Below, piece by piece: positions 26,489 to 35,678 of a DNA stretch of 64,000 nucleotides. A program made the translations under genes and the position numbers. The notes under the pieces were generated by a model that was given only the letters and a program-made list of their open reading frames with translations, ran no database searches and was not told the DNA's origin. Position 1 is the first letter of the stretch. Each line of letters opens with the position of its first letter. Origin of the DNA: Rhizobium sp. WSM4643 (GTDB taxonomy: Bacteria > Pseudomonadota > Alphaproteobacteria > Rhizobiales > Rhizobiaceae); NCBI RefSeq assembly GCF_025152745.1, contig NZ_CP104040.1, positions 2,790,001 through 2,854,000 of the forward strand, given 5' to 3'.

Positions 26489-27759
26489 GGCGTCACCTTC
26501 GACTGTGCGTCACGTTTCTGGAAGAGATCATGGAAAACAGGGAAAATTTCGTTTCGCCGGCAGACCTTGCGCATCGAAAGCGGCTGCAGCTCGGAACGGA
26601 TCCCGTCATAGAGCATCCAAAGCGGTGAGCGTGATATCGAGGAGTCACCGCCTTCTTCGCCGACCTCGATATAGGCGAAATACTGGCACAGCGGCAAAAT
26701 CTCGCGCAGCAGCTGTCCGCTCAGGTTCCCGTCGGAATGGGCGTTGTCGCCGTCCGATGCCTGGGCGCCATAGATATTCCATTCCGCCGGATCAAAACGC
26801 GCCGCGATGATCGCCCGCATTGCCGCTAGCGCACTGGAGACCAGCGTGCCGCCGGTTGCCGGACCATAGAAGAAGGTTTCCTCGTCGACTTCCTCGGCCT
26901 TGTCGGTATGGCGGATGAAGACGATCTCCACTTTCTTGTAGCGTTTCGACAGGAAAAGGTAGAGCAGCAGGTAGAACCGCTTCGCCAGGTCCTTCATGTG
27001 TTCCGACATGGAGCCGGAGACGTCCATCAAGCAGAACATCACGGCCTTTGCCACAGGCTTCGGCTCGTTTTCGAAGCGGCGATACCGCACGTCGAGCGGA
27101 TCGATATAGGGAATGCGCCGGCTTTTTTCCGTCAGAGATTTGAGTTTTGCCTCAAGCGCCAGCCGGCTCTCGTCGTCCTCGCATTCCTCGATCTGCCGCT
27201 GCAGGGCTTCGATTTCTTCGCGGCGCGGACGGTGAAGCGCGACACGGCGCATCATCGCGAGCCTGGTCGTGCGACCGACGGCGATGTTGGACGGCGATCC
27301 CGACACGGAATAGCCGGCACGGAAGGGAGTTTCCTCCTCGGTTTCGGCTAAACGCCGCTTGGCAAGATCGGGCAGTTCCAGATCGTCCAGGAACACATCG
27401 AGGAATTCCTCACGCGTCAGCACAAAGCGGAAGCCGTCCTCGCCGTCACCTTCGCCCGCATCCTTGGGTTTTCCGCCCCTGCTCCCCGGCGGGCGCGGAA
27501 GAATGTCGCCTTCGACAAAGGCCCTGTTTCCAGGCAGGATGTGGTCGCGAATGCCGCCATCGCCCCTTCTCAAGTTCGGCTCGGCCATTCCATCGATCGG
27601 CAGGCTGATTTCCCCGCCGTCGAGCACATCGCGAATGTTCCGGTTTTGCAGAGAACGCTTTACCGCCTGCTGCACGGCGCCCTTCATGCGCCGAAGAAAC
27701 CGTTGCCGATTTTCCAGACTTTTACCGCGCGGATTTAGCCGACGGTCGACAATGTGCAT
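26485..27759 (-). CDS. YeaH/YhbH family protein (DUF444)
   Basis: 424 residues. Basic N-terminus (DRRLNPRGKSLENRQRFLRR), a Gly-rich patch GSRGGKPKDAGEGDGED (about 92-108), and a von Willebrand A-like metal-ion site in MFCLMDVSGSMSEHMKD. C-terminal FAYIEVGEEGG closes the domain. In E. coli yeaH is the partner of the PrkA-like kinase YeaG. Here it starts 12 bases after prkA and is translationally coupled to spoVR (ATGA overlap). Confidence 0.92.
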   Translation of the reverse strand: MHIVDRRLNPRGKSLENRQRFLRRMKGAVQQAVKRSLQNRNIRDVLDGGEISLPIDGMAEPNLRRGDGGIRDHILPGNRAFVEGDILPRPPGSRGGKPKDAGEGDGEDGFRFVLTREEFLDVFLDDLELPDLAKRRLAETEEETPFRAGYSVSGSPSNIAVGRTTRLAMMRRVALHRPRREEIEALQRQIEECEDDESRLALEAKLKSLTEKSRRIPYIDPLDVRYRRFENEPKPVAKAVMFCLMDVSGSMSEHMKDLAKRFYLLLYLFLSKRYKKVEIVFIRHTDKAEEVDEETFFYGPATGGTLVSSALAAMRAIIAARFDPAEWNIYGAQASDGDNAHSDGNLSGQLLREILPLCQYFAYIEVGEEGGDSSISRSPLWMLYDGIRSELQPLSMRKVCRRNEIFPVFHDLFQKRDAQSKVTP

Positions 27760-27771
27760 ATTGGCTCCACA

Positions 27772-29715
27772 TTAACTTGCCTGTTTGACGCGCATGTACC
27801 ATTCGACGAGGCGCCGAACCTGCCTCTCCGTGTAGCCCCGCGCAGCCATGCGCGAGACAAACTCGCTGTGTTTCTTTTCTGTTTCCGAATCCTTCTTCGA
27901 ACCGAAGGAAATGACCGGCAAAAGATCCTCGACCTGCGAGAACATTCGTTTCTCGATGACTTCCCGGATCTTCTCGTAGCTCGTCCATGACGGATTCTTT
28001 CCGCCGTTGGCTGCCCGTGATCTCAAGCAGAACTTGACGATTTCGTTGCGGAAATCCTTCGGATTGGCAATTCCCGCCGGCTTTTCGATTTTCGTCAGTT
28101 CCTGGTTGAGGAGCTCGCGGTCGAGAAGCTGGCCGGTATCGGGATCCTTGAAATCCACATCTTCGATCCAGGCATCGGCATAATCAACGTAGCGGTCGAA
28201 CAGGTTCTGTCCGTAATCCGCATAGGACTCAAGATAGGCCTTCTGAATCTCATTGCCAATAAACTCTGCGTAACGCGGCGCAAGATCGGCCTTGATGAAT
28301 TCCAGATAGCGCTTCTCGACATCGTCGGAAAACTGCTCGCGTCGGATCGACTGCTCCAGCACATACATCAGATGAACCGGATCGGCGCCGATATCCGTGG
28401 TGTCGTGATTGAAGGTGGAGGCGAGCACCTTGAAGGCGAAGCGGGTCGATATGCCGTCCATGCCTTCGTCGATGCCAGCGGCATCCCGATATTCCTGGAC
28501 ACTGCGGGCGCGCGGATCCGTCTCCTTCAGGCTCTCGCCATCATAGGTGCGCATCTTCGAGAAGTACGTCGAATTCTCATGCTTGCGCAGACGAGAAAGC
28601 ACGGAGAAGCGGGCCAGCATTTCGAGCGTCGCGGGGGCGCACGGCGCATCGGCGAGTTCCGATCCCTCGATCAGCTTCTCGTAAATCTTCTGCTCTTCCG
28701 TGACGCGCAGGCAATAGGGCACCTTGATCACGCAAATACGGTCGATGAAGGCCTCGTTGTTCTTGTTGGCCTTGAAGGTTTGCCATTCCGCTTCGTTCGA
28801 ATGCGCAAGGACGATGCCGGAGAAGGGTATGGCGCCGATATTCTCGGAGCCGATATAGTTCCCCTCCTGCGTCGCCGTCAGCAGCGGATGCAGCATCTTG
28901 ATCGGCGCCTTGAACATCTCGACGAATTCGAGCACGCCCTGATTGGCGCGGTTGAGCCCGCCCGAATAGCTGTAGGCATCGGGATCGTTCTGGGAATAGG
29001 TCTCCAGCTTGCGGATATCGACCTTGCCGACCAGCGACGAGATATCTTGATTGTTCTCGTCTCCAGGCTCGGTCTTGGCGATGGCGATCTGGCGCAACCG
29101 CGAAGGCTGTACTCTGACGACGCGGAAGCGGGAAATATCGCCTCCGAAATCGTCGAGCCGTTTCAGGCACCACGGGCTCATCAGTCCGCTCAGGCGCCGC
29201 AGGGGAATGCCGTATTGCTCCTGGAGGAGCGATCCCATCGTGTCCGGGTCGAACAGGTTGAGAGGACTTTCGAAAACGGGGCTGATCTCGTCACCCGCCT
29301 TCAGCACGTAGATCGGATGAACCTCCATCAGCAGCTTCAGCCGCTCCGCCAGCGATGACTTGCCGCCGCCGACCGGGCCGAGCAGATAAAGGATCTGCTT
29401 GCGCTCCTCGAGCCCCTGCGCGGCGTGCCGGAAAAAGGAAACGATGCGTTCGATTGTCTCTTCCATGCCGTGGAAGCCAGCAAAGGCCGGATAGATCCGC
29501 ATGGTCCGGTTCATGAAGATCCGGCCGAGGCGCGCGTCCTTGGCGGTATCGACCATCTGCGGCTCGCCTATCGCGGCGAGCAGACGCTCGGTCGCATTGG
29601 CATAGGCAAGCGGTTCCTTTTTGCAAAGGTCGAGATATTCCGCGATCGACATATCGGTTTCGCGACGCGCATCATAACTGCGGGTGAACGCATCAAATAC
29701 GGATTCGCTCAGCAT
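27772..29715 (-). CDS. prkA: PrkA family serine protein kinase (YeaG-like)
   Basis: 647 residues from the ATG at 29715 (MLSESVFDAFTRSYDARRE), with GGAGGG five to ten bases upstream. An AAA-like domain carries the P-loop LLGPVGGGKSSL (about 115-126) and the C-terminal kinase-like PrkA domain begins near 380. Family members phosphorylate or act on partner proteins under nutrient stress. First gene of prkA-DUF444-spoVR. A GGAAC-N17-GGTT element upstream (29762-29787) fits the EcfG-type general stress sigma factor, and a palindrome lies farther up. Confidence 0.93.
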   Translation of the reverse strand: MLSESVFDAFTRSYDARRETDMSIAEYLDLCKKEPLAYANATERLLAAIGEPQMVDTAKDARLGRIFMNRTMRIYPAFAGFHGMEETIERIVSFFRHAAQGLEERKQILYLLGPVGGGKSSLAERLKLLMEVHPIYVLKAGDEISPVFESPLNLFDPDTMGSLLQEQYGIPLRRLSGLMSPWCLKRLDDFGGDISRFRVVRVQPSRLRQIAIAKTEPGDENNQDISSLVGKVDIRKLETYSQNDPDAYSYSGGLNRANQGVLEFVEMFKAPIKMLHPLLTATQEGNYIGSENIGAIPFSGIVLAHSNEAEWQTFKANKNNEAFIDRICVIKVPYCLRVTEEQKIYEKLIEGSELADAPCAPATLEMLARFSVLSRLRKHENSTYFSKMRTYDGESLKETDPRARSVQEYRDAAGIDEGMDGISTRFAFKVLASTFNHDTTDIGADPVHLMYVLEQSIRREQFSDDVEKRYLEFIKADLAPRYAEFIGNEIQKAYLESYADYGQNLFDRYVDYADAWIEDVDFKDPDTGQLLDRELLNQELTKIEKPAGIANPKDFRNEIVKFCLRSRAANGGKNPSWTSYEKIREVIEKRMFSQVEDLLPVISFGSKKDSETEKKHSEFVSRMAARGYTERQVRRLVEWYMRVKQAS

Positions 29716-29761
29716 GGGCCCTCCATTCAAGGTTAATGCCACAGGCTTCAGGTGTCCCTAT

Positions 29762-29787
29762 AACCATCGAGATGGCCATGACGTTCC
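29762..29787 (-). promoter_or_regulatory. Candidate EcfG/RpoE2-type promoter of prkA operon
   Basis: On the minus strand GGAAC (29783-29787) is followed after 17 bases by GGTT (29762-29765), close to the alphaproteobacterial general-stress consensus GGAAC-N16/17-CGTT. It gives a leader of about 40 bases before the prkA ATG. The -10 element differs from consensus by one base (GGTT for CGTT). Confidence 0.6.
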
Positions 29788-29839
29788 TGAGAATCAATAG
29801 TTTCTTCGGTTATTCCACGCTCACCGGCCATTTCTAGCA

Positions 29840-29857
29840 ATGCACAAAATTGTGCAT
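29840..29857. promoter_or_regulatory. 18-bp palindrome upstream of prkA promoter
   Basis: ATGCACAA-AA-TTGTGCAT: two perfect 8-base arms around two bases, about 53 bases upstream of the candidate -35 element. Size and symmetry fit a dimeric transcription-factor site. No known rhizobial operator with this exact sequence comes to mind; it does not match the FixK/FNR box TTGAT-N4-ATCAA. The remainder of 29716-30092 shows no gene. Confidence 0.5.
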
Positions 29858-30092
29858 CCACCGGTTCTTTAATTACTGTACGAAACTGTCGGTCAGTATA
29901 GTTGAGAAAGCCGCCATCGCGGTATCAGCACATTTCACGACGTGACAGAAAGATGAAAAAGGTGTGCAATGTCGCCCGTGATTCGAGATCACGAAAGCCA
30001 GCGATTGGCAGGCGGCGAACCCGCTTCGATCGGTGAATATCGATGCGCGACGGACCGTATGTCATCGAATTTTGGGGATATTCTTAGAGAAA

Positions 30093-30117
30093 CAGGCGCA
30101 TGACTATCATGCGCCTG
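30093..30117 (-). terminator. Terminator after VOC gene
   Basis: CAGGCGCATGA and TCATGCGCCTG form a perfect 11-bp stem with a three-base loop; on the minus strand TTTCT follows. It lies 27 bases after the VOC protein stop. Confidence 0.75.
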
Positions 30118-30144
30118 ATTTGCGATCATGTCTCCACAGGCCTC

Positions 30145-30621
30145 TCAGCCGTTGAACGCATTCTCGAGCGCAGCGACGTCGATCTTGACCATGCCGAGCA
30201 TCACTTCGGTCACGCGCCTTGCCCGCTCAGGGTCGCTGTCGGCGATCATCTCCGATAGCACGCGCGGCACGATTTGCCAGGAAAGGCCCCAGCGGTCCTT
30301 CAGCCAACCGCAGGCCTCCGGCGTGCCGCCATTGGCGAGGAATGCCTCCCATATTCGATCGATCTCGGCCTGACCTTCGACGAGGATCGCAATCGAGAAG
30401 GAATGGTTGAAGCTATCGAGCGGGCCGGCCTTCATTGCCAGGAAGGACTGGTCGGCGAGCGTGAACTCGATCAGCTCGACGCTGCCGGGAGGCCCGCTCG
30501 GCGTTTCCGCCTGAAGTATGGTGGTGCGGCCGATCCTGGAGTCCGGGATAACAGACACGTAGAATTCGACGGCTTCGCGCGCTTCCTCGGCGAACCAGAG
30601 ATTTGAAACGACCTTCGGCAT
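30145..30621 (-). CDS. VOC family protein (PhnB-like)
   Basis: 158 residues with two glyoxalase-like beta-alpha-beta-beta-beta units. The start KVVSNLWFAEEAREAVEFYVSVIPDSRIG and CGWLKDRWGLSWQIVPRVL are signatures of the PhnB / 3-demethylubiquinone-methyltransferase-like VOC subgroup. No clear full set of metal ligands is visible, and the enzyme activity is unknown. Monocistronic, with its own terminator. Confidence 0.88.
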   Translation of the reverse strand: MPKVVSNLWFAEEAREAVEFYVSVIPDSRIGRTTILQAETPSGPPGSVELIEFTLADQSFLAMKAGPLDSFNHSFSIAILVEGQAEIDRIWEAFLANGGTPEACGWLKDRWGLSWQIVPRVLSEMIADSDPERARRVTEVMLGMVKIDVAALENAFNG

Positions 30622-30868
30622 GAAAACGGCCTCCTTGTTGACGGGTGTTGATCCGGACTGCTGTCCGATGCCTCAAGGACGCCTTACTGGCGCCGGTTCC
30701 GACACGCCGCGATCGGAATTTTAGCCCTGCCCGCCCGCATCTCGACCACAGCCGGGCTCGGCGGCGGCCTTGCCGCCTGTAACATGCCGCCTGGGATAGC
30801 GGTGGCTCGGGAATGAAAGCAGAACATCTTTTCTGGTCTTTCCTTCCCGAATCACTACATTACGCGCC

Positions 30869-33349
30869 ATGAGCAATAGTTTCGACGATATGCCCTTCTT
30901 CGACGAAGAGCCGGGCGAGATGGCGCGCAAGCCGCAGCCGCCTGCCGCACCCGCCGAAAGGGCGCCCGCCGCCGGTGGCGGCATCGCCGCACGCGCCATG
31001 GCGGCCCGCGACGGCGGCAAGCGGCCGGATTACCTCACCGGGCTGAACCCCGAGCAGACCGAAGCCGTCGAAACGCTGGAAGGCCCCGTCCTCGTGCTCG
31101 CCGGCGCCGGCACCGGCAAGACGCGGGTGCTCACCACCCGCATTGCCCATATCCTCAATACCGGCCGCGCCTTTCCCTCGCAGATCCTCGCCGTCACCTT
31201 CACCAACAAGGCCGCCCGCGAGATGAAGGAGCGCATCGCGCTGCTCGTCGGCGGCGCCGTCGAAGGCATGCCCTGGCTCGGCACCTTCCATTCGATCGGC
31301 GTCAAACTTCTGCGCCGCCACGGCGAGCTCGTCGGCCTGCGCTCCGATTTTACCATTCTCGATACCGACGACGTCGTTCGCCTGATCAAGCAGTTGATCC
31401 AGGCCGAGGGTCTCGACGACAAGCGCTGGCCGGCCAAGCAGTTCGCCGGCATGATCGACACGTGGAAGAACAAGGGGCTCGGCCCGGCCGATATCCCCGA
31501 GGGCGACGCTCGCGCCTTTGCCAATGGCCGCGGCCGCGATCTCTATTTCGCCTATCAGGCGCGCCTGACGACGCTGAACGCCTGCGATTTCGGCGACCTG
31601 CTGATGCATCCGATCGCGATCTTCCGCAAGAACCCGGACCTCTTGAAGGAATATCACGGCCGCTTCCGCTATATCCTCGTCGACGAGTACCAGGACACCA
31701 ACACCGCCCAATACATGTGGCTCAGGCTTCTCGCCCAGCGATCCAAAGGCGAGCCGCAGAACGTCTGCTGCGTCGGCGACGACGACCAGTCGATCTACGG
31801 CTGGCGCGGCGCGGAGGTCGACAATATCCTGCGCTTTGAAAAGGATTTCCCCGGCGCCAAGGTCATCAAGCTCGAGCGCAACTATCGCTCGACCGAACAT
31901 ATCCTTGGTGCCGCCGCCCATCTGATCGCCCATAATGAGGGTCGTCTCGGCAAGACGCTGTTCACCGACCGCTCCGATCCGGACGACGTCAAGGTGCAGG
32001 TCCACGCTTCCTGGGATTCGGAGGAGGAAGCCCGCGCCATCGGCGAGGAGATCGAGCAGCTCCAGCGCGGCAAGCATCTCTTGAACGACATGGCGATCCT
32101 CGTGCGCGCCTCGTTCCAGATGCGCGAATTCGAAGACCGCTTCGTCACCCTCGGCCTCAACTACCGCGTCATCGGTGGCCCGCGCTTCTACGAGCGCCTC
32201 GAGATCCGCGACGCCTTGGCCTATTTCCGCCTCGTTGCGCAAGCCTCCGACGACCTCGCCTTCGAACGCATCGTCAACACCCCGAAGCGGGGCCTCGGCG
32301 ATACGACGGTGCGCGCGCTGCACGACTATGCGCGTGCCCGCGATATCCCGATGCTTGCGGCGGCCGCCGACATCATCGAGACCGACGAGCTGAAGCCGAA
32401 GGCGCGAAAGGCGCTCTTCGACGTGATTCAATCTTTCCGCCGATGGCAGGAACTGCTTGAAAACACACCGCATACCGAGCTGGCCGAGCAGATCCTCGAA
32501 GAGTCCGGCTATACCGACATGTGGAAGAACGACAAGAGCGCCGAAGCGCCGGGCCGCCTTGAGAACCTCAAGGAACTGATCCGCTCGATGGAAAGCTTCG
32601 AATCGATGCGCGGCTTCCTCGAACACGTCTCGCTGGTGATGGATGCCGAGACCAACGAGAACCTTGATGCCGTCTCGATCATGACGCTGCACTCAGCCAA
32701 GGGTTTGGAATTCGACACCGTCTTCCTGCCCGGCTGGGAGGAAGGCCTCTTCCCGCACCAGCGCTCGCTGGACGAGAGCGGCCGCGCCGGCCTGGAGGAG
32801 GAACGCCGCCTCGCCTATGTCGGCATCACCCGCGCCAAGCATCGCTGCCACATCTGGTTCGTCTCCAACCGCCGCATCCATGGCCTCTGGCAATCGACCC
32901 TGCCCTCACGCTTCCTCGACGAACTGCCGGACACCCATGTCGAGGTCGCTCAAATGGAACAGAGCTACGGCGGGTACGGCCGCGGTGGCTACGGCCAGTC
33001 CCGCTTCGACAAGGCCGAACCCTTCGCCAATTCCTATTCCACGCCCGGCTGGAAACGCGCCCAGGCCAACAAGACCGACGCCACACGCGACAATTGGGGC
33101 ACCCGCTCCGGCCACGCCGTCGAACGCATCGGCTACGGCGAGAGCGGCCCGAAGGGGCGCACGATCGAAGGCGAGCTGGTTGCCAAATCGACCTCGTCGG
33201 AACCGTCGAGATTCACCCTCGGCGACCGCGTGTTCCACCTGAAATTCGGCAACGGCAACATCACCGGCATCGAAGGCAACAAGCTGACGATCGAGTTCGA
33301 CCGGGCCGGACAGAAGCGGGTCTTGGACGGGTTCGTCGAGCGCGTGTGA
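30869..33349 (+). CDS. UvrD/PcrA family ATP-dependent DNA helicase
   Basis: 826 residues, superfamily 1A. Motif I GAGTGKTRVLTTRI (about 79-92), motif II VDEYQDTNTAQY, motif III GDDDQSIYGWRGA, motif IV ERNYRS, motif V SIMTLHSAKGLEFDTVFLPGWEEG and motif VI RRLAYVGITRAK. The Ala/Pro-rich first 45 residues precede the helicase core. A Gly/Tyr-rich stretch (YGGYGRGGYGQ) near 700 leads to a C-terminal Tudor-like domain (GDRVFHLKFGNGNITGIEG), as in PcrA. It probably acts in repair and in removing RecA filaments. Close to uvrD, but rhizobia carry more than one such gene, so I give no symbol. Confidence 0.93.
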   Translation: MSNSFDDMPFFDEEPGEMARKPQPPAAPAERAPAAGGGIAARAMAARDGGKRPDYLTGLNPEQTEAVETLEGPVLVLAGAGTGKTRVLTTRIAHILNTGRAFPSQILAVTFTNKAAREMKERIALLVGGAVEGMPWLGTFHSIGVKLLRRHGELVGLRSDFTILDTDDVVRLIKQLIQAEGLDDKRWPAKQFAGMIDTWKNKGLGPADIPEGDARAFANGRGRDLYFAYQARLTTLNACDFGDLLMHPIAIFRKNPDLLKEYHGRFRYILVDEYQDTNTAQYMWLRLLAQRSKGEPQNVCCVGDDDQSIYGWRGAEVDNILRFEKDFPGAKVIKLERNYRSTEHILGAAAHLIAHNEGRLGKTLFTDRSDPDDVKVQVHASWDSEEEARAIGEEIEQLQRGKHLLNDMAILVRASFQMREFEDRFVTLGLNYRVIGGPRFYERLEIRDALAYFRLVAQASDDLAFERIVNTPKRGLGDTTVRALHDYARARDIPMLAAAADIIETDELKPKARKALFDVIQSFRRWQELLENTPHTELAEQILEESGYTDMWKNDKSAEAPGRLENLKELIRSMESFESMRGFLEHVSLVMDAETNENLDAVSIMTLHSAKGLEFDTVFLPGWEEGLFPHQRSLDESGRAGLEEERRLAYVGITRAKHRCHIWFVSNRRIHGLWQSTLPSRFLDELPDTHVEVAQMEQSYGGYGRGGYGQSRFDKAEPFANSYSTPGWKRAQANKTDATRDNWGTRSGHAVERIGYGESGPKGRTIEGELVAKSTSSEPSRFTLGDRVFHLKFGNGNITGIEGNKLTIEFDRAGQKRVLDGFVERV

Positions 33350-33376
33350 TCTCACCTCGGCACGACGCGAGAACGT

Positions 33377-33724
33377 TTACCCGAGCATCCGCATCCTTCC
33401 GATCCCAAGAATATCGTTGATCAGCGCAATGCCGATTCCGGTGGCGACGATTCCCAATCCGATCAGGAAGAGCCGGCGAGACCGATCATATTTGACGGCA
33501 AAGAGAGAGTCGCGCGCCAGCAGATCGGCAAAGACCTTCACCTGGATGGCGATGCCGATCGTCAAGAACAGCATCGGCGGAATATCGATGCGACTCCAGT
33601 CGTTGGGGTTGGAAACCCAGACACTGATGAAATTGAGCGAGAAACCGAGGATGATCCCGGCCGCTGTCAGCGACCCGTTGCGAAATGTCGCATCGATCTT
33701 TTCGTCGGGATCCGGCTCGGACAT
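33377..33724 (-). CDS. Small membrane protein, unknown function
   Basis: 115 residues. Acidic N-terminus (MSEPDPDEKID), then hydrophobic segments at about 18-35, 46-64 and 85-105. I do not recognise a family. It converges on the helicase gene with a 27-base gap. Codon use and the clean frame support a real gene; the start at the ATG at 33724 follows CCCTCAGCAGCGGGAAG. Confidence 0.6.
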   Translation of the reverse strand: MSEPDPDEKIDATFRNGSLTAAGIILGFSLNFISVWVSNPNDWSRIDIPPMLFLTIGIAIQVKVFADLLARDSLFAVKYDRSRRLFLIGLGIVATGIGIALINDILGIGRMRMLG

Positions 33725-34121
33725 GGCTTCGCTTCCCGCTGCTGAGGGTAAGAAAGGCAGAAATCATGATCCAGAGCAAGCTCGACCTGACATCGCCCTC
33801 ACAGGAAGCAGACGAAATGTCGCAGCCGCGCAAACCCCGGCACTCCGCCCATGGCTCCTCCGCACGCTTCATTACGACAATTTCAGGCAAACACGGACAT
33901 GGATTTAATCGCCCCCAGACGAAGCAATCGCTAAAAAAAGCCAATAATTCCAATGAAACAACTTTGGTAACCGAAAGGTTAACGTGCGTCGCCCCGCGCC
34001 GTCAATCGCACTTCTACCCTGTCAAAACGTCGCTTTGACGCCTTGCGCAAATCAGCTTAGCCCAAAGGCTGCCCACCCATGAAAGGCGGGCTTCACGACG
34101 AACTTTTCGAAGGAGGTTCAA
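33725..34121. other. Intergenic region before the EF-hand gene
   Basis: 397 bases. An open frame of 91 codons (33766-34038) has unconvincing composition and no known relatives I can name, so it is not called. The region must hold promoters for the divergent small membrane gene and for the EF-hand gene. Part of it (33930-33990) is A+T-rich. Confidence 0.4.
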
Positions 34122-34619
34122 GTGACCAGTGTTTCATCTCTCGGCAGCACAATGACCCAGTACCAGTCTCCGCTTTCCAGTCTGGACAAGAATGGCGACG
34201 GCGTCATATCGGCGGACGAGTTGGCCGCCGCCTCGCAGTCCTCGACATCGGCCATGGCGTCGACCGACGGCGACGACAGCGGCACCGATATCGTCAAGAA
34301 GATCACCGCCGACATTCTGTCGCTGATGCTGTCCATGCAGAAGACCGACAGCAGCGACGATCAGGCCGACGGCAGCGATCAGAGCGACGACAATTCCAAG
34401 GGCGTCTTCGCCGCGATGGATACGAATGGCGACGGCAAGTTGACCGAATCCGAATTTCTTGCCGCCGAACCGAACAGCATCAAGACTTCGGGCGACAGCG
34501 ATCCGCTCCTCACCAAAGTGCTGAGCGACATGCAGACGGCCCTTCAGGCCTACCGCAATACCTACGGCGCTTCCGCCGCAGCAGGCGATTCCGCAACCGA
34601 AGACGTGGCGGCGGTCTAG
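34122..34619 (+). CDS. EF-hand calcium-binding protein
   Basis: 165 residues starting at GTG 34122, set by the strong AAGGAGGT site six bases upstream. Two canonical EF-hand loops are visible: DKNGDGVISADE (about 22-33) and DTNGDGKLTESE (about 99-110), both with all Ca-coordinating positions. They are joined by an Asp/Ser-rich linker (about 78-93). There is no signal peptide or membrane segment, although the N-terminus is Ser/Thr-rich; it could be exported by a non-Sec route. The function is unknown: Ca buffering or sensing is likely. The gene stands alone. Confidence 0.87.
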   Translation: MTSVSSLGSTMTQYQSPLSSLDKNGDGVISADELAAASQSSTSAMASTDGDDSGTDIVKKITADILSLMLSMQKTDSSDDQADGSDQSDDNSKGVFAAMDTNGDGKLTESEFLAAEPNSIKTSGDSDPLLTKVLSDMQTALQAYRNTYGASAAAGDSATEDVAAV

Positions 34620-34952
34620 CTGGCTGAAATCCGGGCTCTGCCGGGGGAGCCTCGATCCATCGATGCCGCACAAAAGTGTCCACGCAGGCAGATCGATTTG
34701 GCGGCACTTGCCACCGTCGTCGGCCGTGTCTGCGATCCGGAAATCATGCACGTGCCTTGCCGCTCCGTTCCATTTCACCACGAGAACCGCCACCAGCTAT
34801 CGCAATGATTGCATTAGAGCATTCTGCTTTGACGACTTACTGCCGCTAGCGCCAGAATTAACACTTGCGCGTTCGCGCCTGGAAATCCACTAGTTGATCC
34901 ATTCGGTGTGCTTAGCGTCCTACACTGCAATAAGCGAAGGGATTGAGCCTTG
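34620..34952. other. Intergenic region before nicotinamidase gene
   Basis: 333 bases with no supported gene. It contains TGCATTAGAGCAT (34810-34822), a fragment also present at 60091-60103 and similar to the outer arm of the palindromic repeat at 10083. No terminator with a T run is seen after the EF-hand gene. Confidence 0.4.
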
Positions 34953-35579
34953 ATGAAAGCGCTGCTGCTCGTCGACATTCAAAACGGCTTCTGTCCAGGC
35001 GGCAATCTGCCGGTGCCTGACGGCGACAAGGTGGTTCCCGTCGCAAACAGACTGATCGACAGCGGCAAATACGACCTGATCGTCGCCTCGCAGGACTGGC
35101 ATCCGCCGGGCCACGGCAGCTTTGCCTCCGCCCATCCGGGTGCCGCCGCCTTCGAGATGGGCGAACTGTCGGGCAAGCCGCAGATGATGTGGCCTGACCA
35201 CTGCATTCAGGGTACGCTTGATGCCGAACTGCATCCCGAACTCAAATCCGAAGAGATCGACCTGATCCAGCAGAAGGGCGAGAATCCTGATATCGACAGC
35301 TATTCGGCCTTCCGCGACAATGACCGCGATGCCTCGACCGGCCTTTCCGATTTCCTCGAGGATCAGGGCGTCACCGACCTCGACGTCTGCGGACTGGCGA
35401 CCGACTATTGCGTCAAGTTCTCCGCGCTCGACGCGCTGGAGATGATGCCTGGTATCCACGTGCGCTTCATCGAGGACGCAAGCCGCGGCATCACGCCCGA
35501 AGGCGTCGCCGCCGCCATCGAAGAGATGCGGGCGCATGGCATCGCGATCATCGACAGCGTCAAGGCCTTGGCCGGCTAA
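34953..35579 (+). CDS. pncA: Nicotinamidase / pyrazinamidase
   Basis: 208 residues from the ATG at 34953 (a TTG one codon earlier also opens the frame). It hydrolyses nicotinamide to nicotinate in NAD salvage. The catalytic triad is Asp8, Lys108 and Cys153 (DYCVKFSALDA); the metal ligands are Asp48, His50 and His54 in SQDWHPPGHGS. GLATDYCVK is the family signature. A decayed copy of its 3' end lies at 36411-36519, beyond the next gene. Confidence 0.96.
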   Translation: MKALLLVDIQNGFCPGGNLPVPDGDKVVPVANRLIDSGKYDLIVASQDWHPPGHGSFASAHPGAAAFEMGELSGKPQMMWPDHCIQGTLDAELHPELKSEEIDLIQQKGENPDIDSYSAFRDNDRDASTGLSDFLEDQGVTDLDVCGLATDYCVKFSALDALEMMPGIHVRFIEDASRGITPEGVAAAIEEMRAHGIAIIDSVKALAG

Positions 35580-35678
35580 TTCAGCTCGGATACCGCCAGA
35601 AAAAACCGCGTCGAATGTCGGATCGGTGCAAGTTAATCCGTCCTCGGCTCTGAACACACCAACAATGGGAGTTGAGAG

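Noticed and set aside
30675..30701. GGAAC-N19-TT (minus strand) as an EcfG promoter for the VOC gene
   Set aside because: The -10 element reads CCTT rather than CGTT; too weak without supporting data.
30860..32692. 610-codon frame opposite the UvrD-family helicase
   Set aside because: Shadow of the helicase; no domain or ribosome binding site.
33766..34038. 91-codon frame before the EF-hand gene
   Set aside because: Weak ribosome binding site, no recognisable domain and a C-terminus running through A+T-rich likely promoter DNA.
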